Shown piece by piece: positions 17,735 to 25,311 of a stretch of DNA of 64,000 bases; the first letter of the stretch is position 1; each line of letters opens with the position of its first letter. The notes beneath the pieces are model-generated. The model had not been told where the DNA came from. It saw nothing but the letters and a program-made list of their open reading frames with translations, and ran no database searches. This DNA is from Gillisella vitis (lineage in GTDB: Bacteria > Pseudomonadota > Alphaproteobacteria > Rhizobiales > Rhizobiaceae): positions 120,360 to 184,359 of the forward strand of contig WPHV01000014.1 in NCBI GenBank assembly GCA_009744235.1, read 5' to 3'. A program made the position numbers and the translations under genes.

Positions 17735-18781
17735 ATGTTCTTTGCATCCGATAATTGGGCCGGAGCCCATCCCGCCATTGCCGAAAGCCTGATGAAGGAA
17801 GCGGCGGGCTATGCCAGCGCCTATGGCACCAGCGATCTCGACCGGCGCGTCGAAGCGCATTTCAATGAGATTTTCGAGCGCGACGTCTCGGTGTTCTTCG
17901 TTGGCACCGGCACGGCGGCCAATTCGCTGGCGCTGGCCAGTGTAGCGCGGGCCGGTGGCGTCACCTTCTGCCATTTCGACGCGCATGTGAATGCCGACGA
18001 GGGTGGCGCGCCTGAATATTTGGCAAGTGCCAGCCGACTCTATCCGGTTGAGGGCGGCGGCGGCAAGATGAGTGCGGCAGCCCTTCACACCGCCGTTTCA
18101 CGCTTTGACACGCCTTCCGTCCATCAGGGTCGGCCGATGGCAGTGACGATCACGCAGGCCACAGAGGCCGGCACCATCTATACACTGGACGAGATCTCCG
18201 CGATCAGCGCCATTGCCCGCGCCAAATCCCTGCCTCTGCACATGGACGGCGCCCGTTTTGCCAATGCGCTGGTGGCGCTTGATGCCACACCCGCCGAAAT
18301 GACTTGGAAGCGCGGCGTCGATATTCTCTCCTTTGGCGGCACCAAGAATGGCTGCTGGTGCGTGGAGGCCATCGTGTTCTTCAACCCTGACATGGCCGAG
18401 GAAATGCCCTATATCCGCAAGCGTTCGGCGCAGTTGTTTTCCAAGACCCGCTTTGTGTCCGCCCAGCTGGAAGCCTATTTCAAGGATGATCTGTGGTTGG
18501 ATCTGGCCCGCCACGCCAATGCCATGGCCGACCGGATGCGCGCCGGTCTCAGCAAAAACAACAAGGCCCGCCTGGCCTGGAATACCGAGAGCAATGAGGT
18601 CTTCGCGGTGATTGGCAAGGATGCCGCCAAGCAGGCCGAGGCTCGTGGCGCGAAATTCTACGAATGGCTGGTGCCCCGCGATGAGCCCGAATTGGTCGGG
18701 CAAGACAATGTCTTGATCCGGCTGGTCACCAGCTTTGCCACGACAGAGCAGGACGTCGACCAGTTTCTCGACATCCTGTGA
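17735..18781 (+). CDS. ltaE: Low-specificity L-threonine aldolase (PLP fold type I)
   Basis: 348 residues, the usual length. It splits L-threonine or L-allo-threonine to glycine and acetaldehyde. Family motifs in order: FASDNWAGAHPAIAESL at the N-terminus, VFFVGTGTAANSLAL (PLP phosphate loop), FCHFDAHVNADEGGAPE, LPLHMDGARFANALVAL (Asp pairs with the PLP ring nitrogen) and SFGGTKNGCWCVEAIVF, where the Lys is the Schiff-base lysine. Upstream AGGAAG is a fair RBS. It stands alone, divergent from gltB and convergent with hsp20, with a bidirectional terminator between. Glycine production would connect with the sarcosine pathway at 55-60 kb, but no operon link is seen. Confidence 0.9.
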   Translation: MFFASDNWAGAHPAIAESLMKEAAGYASAYGTSDLDRRVEAHFNEIFERDVSVFFVGTGTAANSLALASVARAGGVTFCHFDAHVNADEGGAPEYLASASRLYPVEGGGGKMSAAALHTAVSRFDTPSVHQGRPMAVTITQATEAGTIYTLDEISAISAIARAKSLPLHMDGARFANALVALDATPAEMTWKRGVDILSFGGTKNGCWCVEAIVFFNPDMAEEMPYIRKRSAQLFSKTRFVSAQLEAYFKDDLWLDLARHANAMADRMRAGLSKNNKARLAWNTESNEVFAVIGKDAAKQAEARGAKFYEWLVPRDEPELVGQDNVLIRLVTSFATTEQDVDQFLDIL

Positions 18782-18822
18782 ACATTTCAAGACCGACAGC
18801 TACGAGAACACCCCAAACGCAA

Positions 18823-18846
18823 AAGGGCGGCCCCAAGCCGCCCTTC
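18823..18846. terminator. Bidirectional terminator between threonine aldolase gene and hsp20
   Basis: Stem AAGGGCGG / CCGCCCTT around CCCCAAG, with AAAA before and TTCTTC after. It lies between the convergent stops at 18781 and 18868. Confidence 0.7.
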
Positions 18847-18867
18847 TTCATGTCTTCCAGACCCGGA

Positions 18868-19335
18868 TCAGACGACGCGAGACTCGATGGCCTTTGGCGC
18901 TTCGACCGCCTCGCTGGCAATCGCGATGCGGCGGGGCTTCATGGCTTCGGGAATATTGCGCAGCAGATCGATATGCAGCAGGCCGTTCTTCAGCGAGGCA
19001 TTGGTCACCTCGACATGGTCGGCAAGCTGGAAACGACGCTCGAACCCGCGCTTGGCAATGCCGCGATACAGAAACTCAGTCTGTTCGGCCTGATCGTCCT
19101 GGGCCTTTTCACCCTTGACCGCCAGCACATGCGCATGGGCCTCGATGCTGAGTTCGGTTTCATCAAAACCGGCAACGGCCATGGTGATCCGGTAGGTATT
19201 GTCGCCCGTCCGCTCGATATTATAGGGCGGATAGCTCTGGGCCTGATCCGGCTGACCCAGGCTGTCCAGCATGGTGAACAGGCGATCGAAGCCGACGGTG
19301 GAGCGATAAAGCGGGGAAAAATCAACGTGACGCAT
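18868..19335 (-). CDS. Small heat shock protein, Hsp20/IbpA class A
   Basis: 155 residues from the ATG at 19335, which has a consensus AGGAGG six bases upstream. The N-terminus MRHVDFSPLYRSTVGFDRLF is typical of class A rhizobial sHSPs. The alpha-crystallin domain spans about residues 38-130 (YPPYNIERTGDNTYRITMAV, HVLAVKGEKA, YRGIAKRGFERRFQLADHV) and the tail has the conserved LLHIDLLRNIPEAMKPRRIAI with an I-x-I-type motif. It holds unfolding proteins for DnaK/ClpB refolding. The longer frame to 19467 reads through its leader and is not the start. Control is probably double: an RpoH promoter and a ROSE-like thermometer directly upstream. Confidence 0.92.
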   Translation of the reverse strand: MRHVDFSPLYRSTVGFDRLFTMLDSLGQPDQAQSYPPYNIERTGDNTYRITMAVAGFDETELSIEAHAHVLAVKGEKAQDDQAEQTEFLYRGIAKRGFERRFQLADHVEVTNASLKNGLLHIDLLRNIPEAMKPRRIAIASEAVEAPKAIESRVV

Positions 19336-19433
19336 GGAGTCCTCCTGAGAAGCGACGGTTGCGATAATGACAAGACAGAGACCCCTGATATGGCGGTGTC
19401 TGCCGGATGATGCAGGCCCTTCCGGCGCCTGCA
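19336..19433 (-). promoter_or_regulatory. Candidate ROSE-type RNA thermometer in the hsp20 5' UTR
   Basis: The predicted leader of about 98 nt holds successive short hairpins (GCAGGC/GCCTGC near its 5' end, then ACACC/GGGGT-type pairing). It ends TCGCTTCTCAGGAGGA before the start codon. The TCGCT matches the conserved UYGCU of ROSE elements and can pair with AGGA of the Shine-Dalgarno over a four-base loop, leaving the G bulged. ROSE leaders are known upstream of sHSP genes in rhizobia and Agrobacterium. Pairing was judged by eye. Confidence 0.55.
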
Positions 19434-19439
19434 ACAGAG

Positions 19440-19468
19440 AGATGGGAAAGGCGATTTGCGAGTTCAAG
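19440..19468 (-). promoter_or_regulatory. RpoH (sigma-32) promoter of hsp20
   Basis: On the minus strand, CTTGAA (-35), a 16-base spacer, then CCCATCT (-10) fits the heat-shock sigma consensus closely. It places transcription start near 19433 and a leader of about 98 nt. Confidence 0.75.
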
Positions 19469-19573
19469 ACCCTTCACCATGCACGCAACATCACAGCCGA
19501 TTTTTTTGTGGCTGAATTTTTGATGAATGGCGGGTTTGGCATCGGTTCACCTTGGCCGCACTAGCGTCGCCCG

Positions 19574-19682
19574 ATCAGGAGTGATCCTGGTGGCTGAAGA
19601 ATATCGTCCCTGCGTCTTCAGTGCCTGTTGCCGCCCATTTGCCTTGAAGCCCAATCGTCTTCAAGCAATGGGCGGCTTTTTT
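19574..19682 (+). ncRNA. Three-hairpin RNA with intrinsic terminator (sRNA or leader attenuator)
   Basis: Three stems follow one another on the plus strand. They are ATCAGG/CCTGGT at 19574-19591, a perfect 7-bp CTGAAGA/TCTTCAG at 19594-19621, and a long stem GCCGCCCATT..CTTGAAG / CTTCAAG..AATGGGCGGC at 19630-19676 followed by TTTTTT. The only gene upstream on this strand already has its own terminator, so a transcript must start in between. It ends 74 bases before the hydrolase ATG, so it is either an independent sRNA or a terminating leader of that gene. No strong promoter is visible. Confidence 0.45.
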
Positions 19683-19755
19683 CCCAAGACCCGATTTCGG
19701 TCCGCGCAAATATGCGGTATGAACACCCGAAGATTGTGCTTGGAAAGGCAAGGCC

Positions 19756-20763
19756 ATGGATAGCGTGCTTCATGCCGTGGACGGCAATCCCATTCCCGAC
19801 AATCATCACGCCGGCTTCTTCACCAGCTACGATGGCCTTCGCCTGCGCTATGCGATCTTCAAGAGCGATATCAGCCCGGCCAAGGGCACGGTGGTGCTGG
19901 TGCATGGCCGCAGCGAATCCATCGAGAAATATTTCGAAACCATCCGGGACCTGACCGCAGCGGGCCTTTGGGTTGCCACTTTCGATCTGCGCGGCCAGGG
20001 CCTGTCTGACTGGACACTCCAGCAGAATTCCTTGAAATCCAGAGGGGATAAGGAAAAACGCTGGGGCCATGTGCGGCGCTTTTCCGATTATGAGCAGGAT
20101 CTGGAGCAGTTCCTGGAACAGGTCGTGCTGCCGGATTGCCGCCTGCCATTCTCGATGATCGCCCATTCCACCGGTGGATTGATCGCCCTTGCCGCAGCGC
20201 CACGGCTATCCGGGCGCATTTCGCGACTGGTCCTGTCGGCCCCATTTGTCGGTCTGCATGGCGAAGCCCTGTCGGCGGCAAAAGTGTTTGCGCTAGCGCG
20301 GCTGGCATCAACGCTCGGGCTCGGCAACCGGCCCTTGTCATCAGCCAGCAAGCCGCACACCTTCGCCACCAATGTTCTGACCTCGGATGCCGCCCGCTTC
20401 GACCGCAATATGGCGATTTTTGCCGCCGTGCCGGAATTGTCGATCAGTGCGCCGTCGGCCCGCTGGTTGCATGAATGTGCAAAAGCCATCCGGCGGGTCA
20501 ACGATCCCACTCACCTGACGGGGATCACCATCCCCACCCTGTTGCTTGCCCCGATGCTGGACGGCGTCGTGCCCTTTAGCGCCCAGGAACATCTGGCCCG
20601 GCATTTCCGCGCCGCGCAATTGCTGTCCATTCCCGGCGCCCGTCATGAAGTGTTGCAGGAACAGGACCGCTACCGCGAACAGGCGCTGGCCGCCATCCAT
20701 GCCTTCATTCCTGGCAGCGACCCGATGCAGATCGAAGGCCAGGCAGAACTCGTCGGTCTTTGA
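19756..20763 (+). CDS. Alpha/beta hydrolase, lysophospholipase (PldB-like / Hydrolase_4) family
   Basis: 335 residues. The fold is recognisable from TVVLVHGRSESIEKYFETI (oxyanion region), VATFDLRGQGLSDWTLQ, and the nucleophile elbow FSMIAHSTGGLIAL (Ser in G/H-x-S-x-G form). An Asp region follows (LLLAPMLDGVVPFSAQ) and a catalytic His near IPGARHEVLQEQDRYREQAL. This is the monoacylglycerol lipase/lysophospholipase L2 type, acting on lipid esters at the inner membrane or in the cytoplasm. No signal peptide is present and the physiological substrate is unknown. The ATG is preceded by AAGGCAAGG. It may be controlled by the terminator-like leader just upstream. Confidence 0.8.
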   Translation: MDSVLHAVDGNPIPDNHHAGFFTSYDGLRLRYAIFKSDISPAKGTVVLVHGRSESIEKYFETIRDLTAAGLWVATFDLRGQGLSDWTLQQNSLKSRGDKEKRWGHVRRFSDYEQDLEQFLEQVVLPDCRLPFSMIAHSTGGLIALAAAPRLSGRISRLVLSAPFVGLHGEALSAAKVFALARLASTLGLGNRPLSSASKPHTFATNVLTSDAARFDRNMAIFAAVPELSISAPSARWLHECAKAIRRVNDPTHLTGITIPTLLLAPMLDGVVPFSAQEHLARHFRAAQLLSIPGARHEVLQEQDRYREQALAAIHAFIPGSDPMQIEGQAELVGL

Positions 20764-20874
20764 CACGCCCCTCCTCTTGGGCGTCCCGCAACCGTCCCTG
20801 ATAACACCGCACGGCTTCCCGGGCCTTCTCCTGGCATTCCTTAAGACATTTTTATCGCTGGCGACCGATCCGAA

Positions 20875-20902
20875 TTGACAGAATTCAGAACGTCAATAAT
20901 GT
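20875..20902 (+). promoter_or_regulatory. Sigma-70-type promoter of the MpaB-like gene
   Basis: TTGACA, a 16-base spacer, TAATGT, about 75 bases upstream of the ATG at 20978. Confidence 0.5.
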
Positions 20903-20977
20903 ACATATTCGTATTGTTAAGCGAAGAAGGGTGCTGACCTTCAGCGCCCAATTTGCTTTTCTGGGAGGAGAAAGATT

Positions 20978-22027
20978 ATGAATGCGCCTAAGAAATGGAT
21001 CCAGAACGAAATCCAATCTCTGGATCCTGAGAAGGACTATGTGCGGATCTGGCGGCTGTCGAGCAGCTATGGCCTCAACGACTTCATGCAGAATTTCATC
21101 TATGCACTGACCTTTCCGAACTTTGTCGTCACGGAATGGGGGTCGCAAGTGGTGTGGCGCGAGGACGGCGGCAAGGTGGTGGATCGCTCTACCAGCCGTG
21201 TCGAGCAGACCGGCAGCGCCAATGCCCTGTGGTGGTTTTATGGGCCGCATGATGAGCGGACCAAGAAATCCGTCGAGGGCATCAACAACCTGCATGCCTA
21301 TTGGGCAAAGCAATATCCGGGTGCGTTTTCCTACAATGAAGATTACATCTACACCTGTGCCTTCACGGCGGTAACCATGCATCGCCTGCGCTTGCGCATG
21401 GGGCTGCCAGGGTTTTCGGAAAAGGAACAGATCGCAGCGCATCGGTTCTGGCTGGAAATGTCCAAGCTGTTCGTTGCCGAAAACAATCAGCCGCTGCATG
21501 GCTATCCCGAGGATTTCGCGGGGCTGATCGCCTATTGCGAGGCGGTAGAAAAGACGGACAGGCCTAAGCCCGAGCGCGGCAACCTGATCACGACAGCGAT
21601 TCACGAACAATTCGTCTTCCGCTTTTTCCCCAAGGAAATGCACTGGCTCGGACACCAGCTGCTCCGCTCCCTGTCGCTGCCCACGACCCTTGAAACCATG
21701 CAGATCGAACCTGCCTATCCCATGGCGCAGGAGGTTCTACCCAAATTGATGGGTCTGATTTTCTGGTATCTGGAAACCCAAATGGACGATCCGACAGAAA
21801 GCTATATCGAATCACGAGACAAGCTGAACAAGGATGAAAAGGCAGACATCAAAGCTGGCATCCGAGCCCTCGATAAGGCGTTTCCAGAGCATTACGTTTC
21901 GCTCTACAAGGACGATCCGAAATTTGCCGGATGTCCGTTCCATGCCAGCCTAAAGATGTCCGAGCAGCAGGGCGACGTTCCCAACGAAATCCAAGCCATC
22001 GAAAGCAAAGTCGCAGTGCTTGGCTAA
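20978..22027 (+). CDS. Putative MpaB / DUF2236-type oxygenase domain protein
   Basis: 349 residues with an excellent RBS (GGGAGGAG eight bases before ATG). The pattern VVDRSTSRVEQTGSANALWW, INNLHAYWAKQYPGAFSYNE, YIYTCAFTAVTMHRLRLRM, then FWLEMSKLFVAENNQPLHGY resembles the DUF2236 / 'oxygenase MpaB family'. That family includes rubber oxygenase Lcp and fungal MpaB and binds haem b. If right, conserved His and Arg in the middle third would hold haem. No signal peptide or membrane segment is evident, unlike secreted Lcp. The substrate is unknown and the family call is by pattern, not by alignment. It is convergent with hisN. Confidence 0.5.
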   Translation: MNAPKKWIQNEIQSLDPEKDYVRIWRLSSSYGLNDFMQNFIYALTFPNFVVTEWGSQVVWREDGGKVVDRSTSRVEQTGSANALWWFYGPHDERTKKSVEGINNLHAYWAKQYPGAFSYNEDYIYTCAFTAVTMHRLRLRMGLPGFSEKEQIAAHRFWLEMSKLFVAENNQPLHGYPEDFAGLIAYCEAVEKTDRPKPERGNLITTAIHEQFVFRFFPKEMHWLGHQLLRSLSLPTTLETMQIEPAYPMAQEVLPKLMGLIFWYLETQMDDPTESYIESRDKLNKDEKADIKAGIRALDKAFPEHYVSLYKDDPKFAGCPFHASLKMSEQQGDVPNEIQAIESKVAVLG

Positions 22028-22047
22028 ACACAACGACACAATAGAAT

Positions 22048-22085
22048 GCTACCGGTGGCCATGGAAATTCATGGACACCGGTAGC
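22048..22085. terminator. Hairpin between convergent MpaB-like gene and hisN
   Basis: GCTACCGGTG..CCATG / CATGG..CACCGGTAGC, arms of about 15 bp. It lies exactly between the two stops (22027 and 22088). There is no clear T-run. Confidence 0.5.
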
Positions 22086-22087
22086 GA

Positions 22088-22861
22088 TCAATCGATCAAA
22101 ATCGCCCGCGCCTGCTCGTAGACAGCCGCAGAACTGGCGGCGATGATCTTGCCACCCGCTTCCGGCCGTTCACCCTCCCATGTGGTGATAATACCGCCAG
22201 CCTGTTCGATGATCGGGATCAGCGCGCCGACATCATAAGGCTTCAGCCCCGTTTCGATCACCAGATCGACAAAACCTGCCGCCAGCAGCGCGTAGGCATA
22301 GCAATCCACGCCATAGCGCGTCAGTTGGACCTTGGCCCGCACCGCATCGAAACGCGGCCGCTCGTCTTCCAGAAAAATATCCGGCGAGGTGGTGTAAAGC
22401 ACCGCATCCGAGAGGCCCTTGCAGGCCCGCGTTGCGATCTGCCGCTGGCCATCCGGCCCGCTGTACCAGGCTTTCTCCCCATCGGCAAAATAACGCTCGC
22501 CGGTAAAAGGCTGGTCCATCATGCCCATCACCGCGTGACCGTTTTCCTGAAAACCGATCAGCGTTCCCCAGGTGGGCAAACCGGAAATGAACGCCCGCGT
22601 TCCATCGATCGGATCGATCACCCAGACACAATCGCGGCCAAGGCCGACATTGTCATGTTCCTCGCCCAGAATGCCGTGATCGGGAAACTCGGCCTCGATC
22701 AGCAGACGGATCGCCGTTTCCGCCGCCTTATCGCCTTCGGTGACGGGATCATAACCGCCCGCATCCTTGTTGACGACATCCAGCCGTGAGCGAAAGCGTG
22801 GCAGTGTCTCAGCCTTGGCGGCCTCGGCGAGGCTGTCGAAAAACGTCTTCTCGGGGCGCAT
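22088..22861 (-). CDS. hisN: Inositol-monophosphatase-family histidinol-phosphatase
   Basis: 257 residues from the ATG at 22861 (AGGAAG upstream). It carries the IMPase metal motifs: ILGEEHD (Glu67-Glu68), VWVIDPIDGTRAFISGLPTW (Asp83, Asp86) and the third ligand in LKPYDVGALIPIIEQAGGII. The combination with YGVDCYAYALLAAGFVDLVIE and FISGLPTWGTLI is that of the HisN-type histidinol-phosphatases that supply the penultimate histidine step in actinobacteria and alphaproteobacteria. An inositol-1-phosphatase role cannot be excluded. The ORF can be extended upstream to 22972 but that part lacks family similarity. It is divergent from the sRNA candidate. Confidence 0.85.
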   Translation of the reverse strand: MRPEKTFFDSLAEAAKAETLPRFRSRLDVVNKDAGGYDPVTEGDKAAETAIRLLIEAEFPDHGILGEEHDNVGLGRDCVWVIDPIDGTRAFISGLPTWGTLIGFQENGHAVMGMMDQPFTGERYFADGEKAWYSGPDGQRQIATRACKGLSDAVLYTTSPDIFLEDERPRFDAVRAKVQLTRYGVDCYAYALLAAGFVDLVIETGLKPYDVGALIPIIEQAGGIITTWEGERPEAGGKIIAASSAAVYEQARAILID

Positions 22862-23041
22862 GCGGCTTCCTCGGTAGGGTGAACGTGCAGGTTTCTTACG
22901 GCATAAAACGCCGGATCGGAATTCGCTCCAGCATAAATTTATTGGGACGACAGGCAGAGCGCCGAATTGCACGCCATTCGAGCATTTCTGCGATGCAAAT
23001 GCCTAAATAATAATCATGATTAAAAAAATGTCAAAATCGAC

Positions 23042-23070
23042 TTGACATTTGTGCAATGCAAAATATTATA
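23042..23070 (+). promoter_or_regulatory. Sigma-70 promoter of the sRNA candidate
   Basis: TTGACA at 23042-23047, 16-17 bases, then TATTATA at 23064-23070. This is the best consensus promoter in the window. Confidence 0.75.
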
Positions 23071-23076
23071 CGTCTT

Positions 23077-23152
23077 ACAGTCTTTCGACTGTAAATACCC
23101 TCCTTGGGTGTTTCCTCCCTAGACTTGCCGCGCCTCGAGCGCGGTTTTTTTT
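23077..23152 (+). ncRNA. Candidate trans-acting small RNA with CCTCC motifs
   Basis: About 76 nt from the predicted start to the end of the T-run. Stem 1 is TTACAGTC/GACTGTAA with a TTTC loop (23075-23094). Stem 2 is ACCC/GGGT around TCCTT (23097-23109), exposing CCTCC. A single-stranded TTTCCTCCCTAG follows. Stem 3 is CCGCGC/GCGCGG around CTCGA (23128-23144) followed by eight T. The exposed CCTCC stretches could pair with Shine-Dalgarno sequences, as in the anti-SD sRNAs of the alpha-r14/NfeR1 type in rhizobia. Family membership is uncertain because this one is shorter. There is no reading frame of note inside. Confidence 0.65.
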
Positions 23153-23179
23153 GCCCTATCGCGCTGTACGCTGCGGGGA

Positions 23180-23222
23180 TCCAGAACCGGTTTCCGCTTT
23201 TCGGCCGGCTTCCACTTTTCAG
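23180..23222. repeat. AAGTGGNAACCGG-type dispersed repeat, copy 1 (minus orientation)
   Basis: Read on the minus strand: GAAAAGTGGAAGCCGG, then GAAAAGCGGAAACCGGTTCTGG, so two half-units in tandem. Related copies are at 50352, 54237 and 56441. Confidence 0.55.
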
Positions 23223-23231
23223 AATGATGCG

Positions 23232-24128
23232 CTATTCGGCAGCGAGCGCGCCATCTCCGAGGCCGGGCGTGGCAATGCCTTTGGAAAGCTCCGCCATCTG
23301 ACCAATGAACCGCGACAGCGTGGCTGCAAGCAAGGCGAAATCCGGTCGTTTTTCCAACGTAGCCTCGTCAACATACAGCGCCCGGTTGATTTCAATCTGC
23401 AGAGCATGCAGGCCCCTGGCGGGGCGACCATAATGCTCGGTGATGAAGCCACCGGCATAGGGCTTGTTGCGCACCGCCGTAAATCCGAAATCGCTGAGCA
23501 CCTGCATGGCCGCATGGGTCAGTTCGGCCGAAGCACTGGTGCCATATCGGTCACCAATGATGAAATCAGGACGAATGGCGCTACCGCTCAACCGGATATT
23601 GCCCGGCATCGAATGGCAATCGATCAGAATCGCCGCCCCGAAATGGGCATGGGTGCGGGCAATCAGCCGGCGCAGGCAGGCGTGATAGGGCTTGTAAATC
23701 GTTTCGATCCGGGCAATCCCCTCCTCCACGCTCAACCGCTCCCGGTAGATTTCCATATTTTCGGCCACAATCCGCGCAATGGTGCCAAGTCCCCCGGCAA
23801 CACGCACTGAATGGGCATTGACGTAAGGCGGCAGAGTGCCGGAAAACATCTTCGGGTCGAGCTCATAGGGCTCACGATTGACATCGATATAGGCGCGTGG
23901 AAATTTCGCGTAGAGCAAGGGGGCGCCATGGTCGGGTGCCGCCGCAAACAGCTCATCGACGAAGTGATCTTCGGAACGGCGGATAGAAAGCCGGTCCAGG
24001 CGCGAACGGGCGAGAAACTCCTGTGGATAATCTCTGCCGCTATGGGGGGAATTGTAAACAAAGGGAATGCTATGCTGTTCGGGTTCGCGCACGTCAAACA
24101 GCTCGAAATCGTCGCGTTCCGGCTGCAT
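23232..24128 (-). CDS. N-formylglutamate amidohydrolase family protein
   Basis: 298 residues. The family marks are FVYNSPHSGRDYPQEFL at the N-terminus, SEDHFVDELFAAAPDHGAPLLYAKFPRAYIDVNREPYELD, AILIDCHSMPGN (metal-binding His) and ALQIEINRALYVDE near the end. Characterised members hydrolyse N-formyl-L-glutamate to glutamate and formate at the end of one histidine-degradation route. Many rhizobial paralogues, including this stand-alone one, have no hut neighbours, so the real substrate may differ. AAGGGG precedes the ATG. It is convergent with the sRNA candidate. Confidence 0.85.
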   Translation of the reverse strand: MQPERDDFELFDVREPEQHSIPFVYNSPHSGRDYPQEFLARSRLDRLSIRRSEDHFVDELFAAAPDHGAPLLYAKFPRAYIDVNREPYELDPKMFSGTLPPYVNAHSVRVAGGLGTIARIVAENMEIYRERLSVEEGIARIETIYKPYHACLRRLIARTHAHFGAAILIDCHSMPGNIRLSGSAIRPDFIIGDRYGTSASAELTHAAMQVLSDFGFTAVRNKPYAGGFITEHYGRPARGLHALQIEINRALYVDEATLEKRPDFALLAATLSRFIGQMAELSKGIATPGLGDGALAAE

Positions 24129-24273
24129 CTCACCCCTTCTTTACCAAATCAGCAATTCATAATGAAACATATGTTGCCAGTTGCCCACCGCGAAGTCCAT
24201 ACTGCATTAATCTTGAAGCCGAATACGGCATGATAAGAGAATCATGCAGCACTTATGCAGCAGTTATAATGTG

Positions 24274-24321
24274 CTACAGCGACCTGTCTGCGCCGCCAAA
24301 GACGCGGACAGGTCGCTGTAG
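24274..24321. repeat. Long inverted repeat upstream of cpdR
   Basis: Arms CTACAGCGACCTGTCTGCG and its complement, 19 bp with one G-T pair, around a 10-base loop. The outer CTACAGCG is also seen at 978-985 in the RIME-like element, so it may be part of a dispersed repeat. It lies about 110 bases upstream of cpdR. Confidence 0.6.
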
Positions 24322-24427
24322 TGGCGAAAAATCACACCCGGCTTTCCCGTCTTCACCTGCTGTTTACACGGGCTGGAATATCTGGGAAAGCTTAACACCA
24401 TGATCCCAGTTGAGTAACGGTCCAGCA

Positions 24428-24793
24428 ATGACTCAGAAAATACTTCTTGCCGAAGATGACAACGACATGCGCCGCTTCCTGGTGAAAGCCCTGGAAAAGG
24501 CCGGATACAAAGTATCCTCCTATGACAATGGCGCCAGCGCCTATGACAGGCTTCGGGAAGAACCCTTCTCGCTGCTCCTGACCGACATCGTCATGCCGGA
24601 AATGGACGGCATCGAGCTGGCTCGCCGCGCCACCGAACTCGACCCGGACCTGAAGGTGATGTTCATCACCGGCTTTGCCGCCGTGGCGCTGAACGCCGAT
24701 TCCAAGGCTCCCAAGGATGCCAAGGTCCTGTCCAAGCCCTTCCACCTGCGCGACCTGGTAGACGAGGTCAACAAGCTGCTGACCGCCGCTTGA
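24428..24793 (+). CDS. cpdR: CpdR single-domain response regulator
   Basis: 121 residues, a bare receiver domain. The acidic pocket is ILLAEDDNDMRRFL, the phospho-acceptor is Asp53 in LLLTDIVMPEMDG, and the Lys region is AKVLSKPFHLRDLVDEV. The sequence closely follows CpdR of Caulobacter and Sinorhizobium: unphosphorylated CpdR brings ClpXP to the pole to degrade cell-cycle proteins, and the CckA-ChpT relay phosphorylates it to stop this. I start at ATG 24428. A TTG six codons earlier (24410) also opens the frame, but the conserved protein begins near MTQKILLAEDDN. The tRNA-Val gene follows on the same strand. Confidence 0.93.
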   Translation: MTQKILLAEDDNDMRRFLVKALEKAGYKVSSYDNGASAYDRLREEPFSLLLTDIVMPEMDGIELARRATELDPDLKVMFITGFAAVALNADSKAPKDAKVLSKPFHLRDLVDEVNKLLTAA

Positions 24794-25057
24794 GACCGCC
24801 TGGTTCCAAGACCTAAGCCACCCAGATTGGACTCCTCCAATCGGCAGCGATTTGCGACCATCATGCGTCGCATCGCAAGCGGCTCGGCAAATGATGCATG
24901 CGCCAAGCCCTGGCGCATGGAAGATCACGACAGTGAAGCGCTTACGCATAAACCCGGAAAAGCCAGCAGATACAGCCGCTTGCCGAATTCTTGGCCCAAA
25001 CCGCGCAATAGCTATTGACGGAACCGGCGGTTTCATGGTTTACCCCCGCCATCGGAT

Positions 25058-25132
<75 letters not shown>

Positions 25133-25311
25133 TCCGATTTTCCTCCCTTTTATAGCGTTGACAAGCCTGGTTCATATCAAGACCCTAGGCCGGTTCATCG
25201 TCGCCTACTGCCTCGCTCGCCATCGCCGCGCTGGTCTGTAAGAGCCGTTCCCGGGCATTTTTTTGCCCTTTCCCTATTTTCTATACCGCATTGCACCCTA
25301 GATGGGTTTGG

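Noticed and set aside
20764-20787. ACGCCC/GGGCGT hairpin after the hydrolase gene as terminator
   Set aside because: Short stem without a following T-run; too weak to list.
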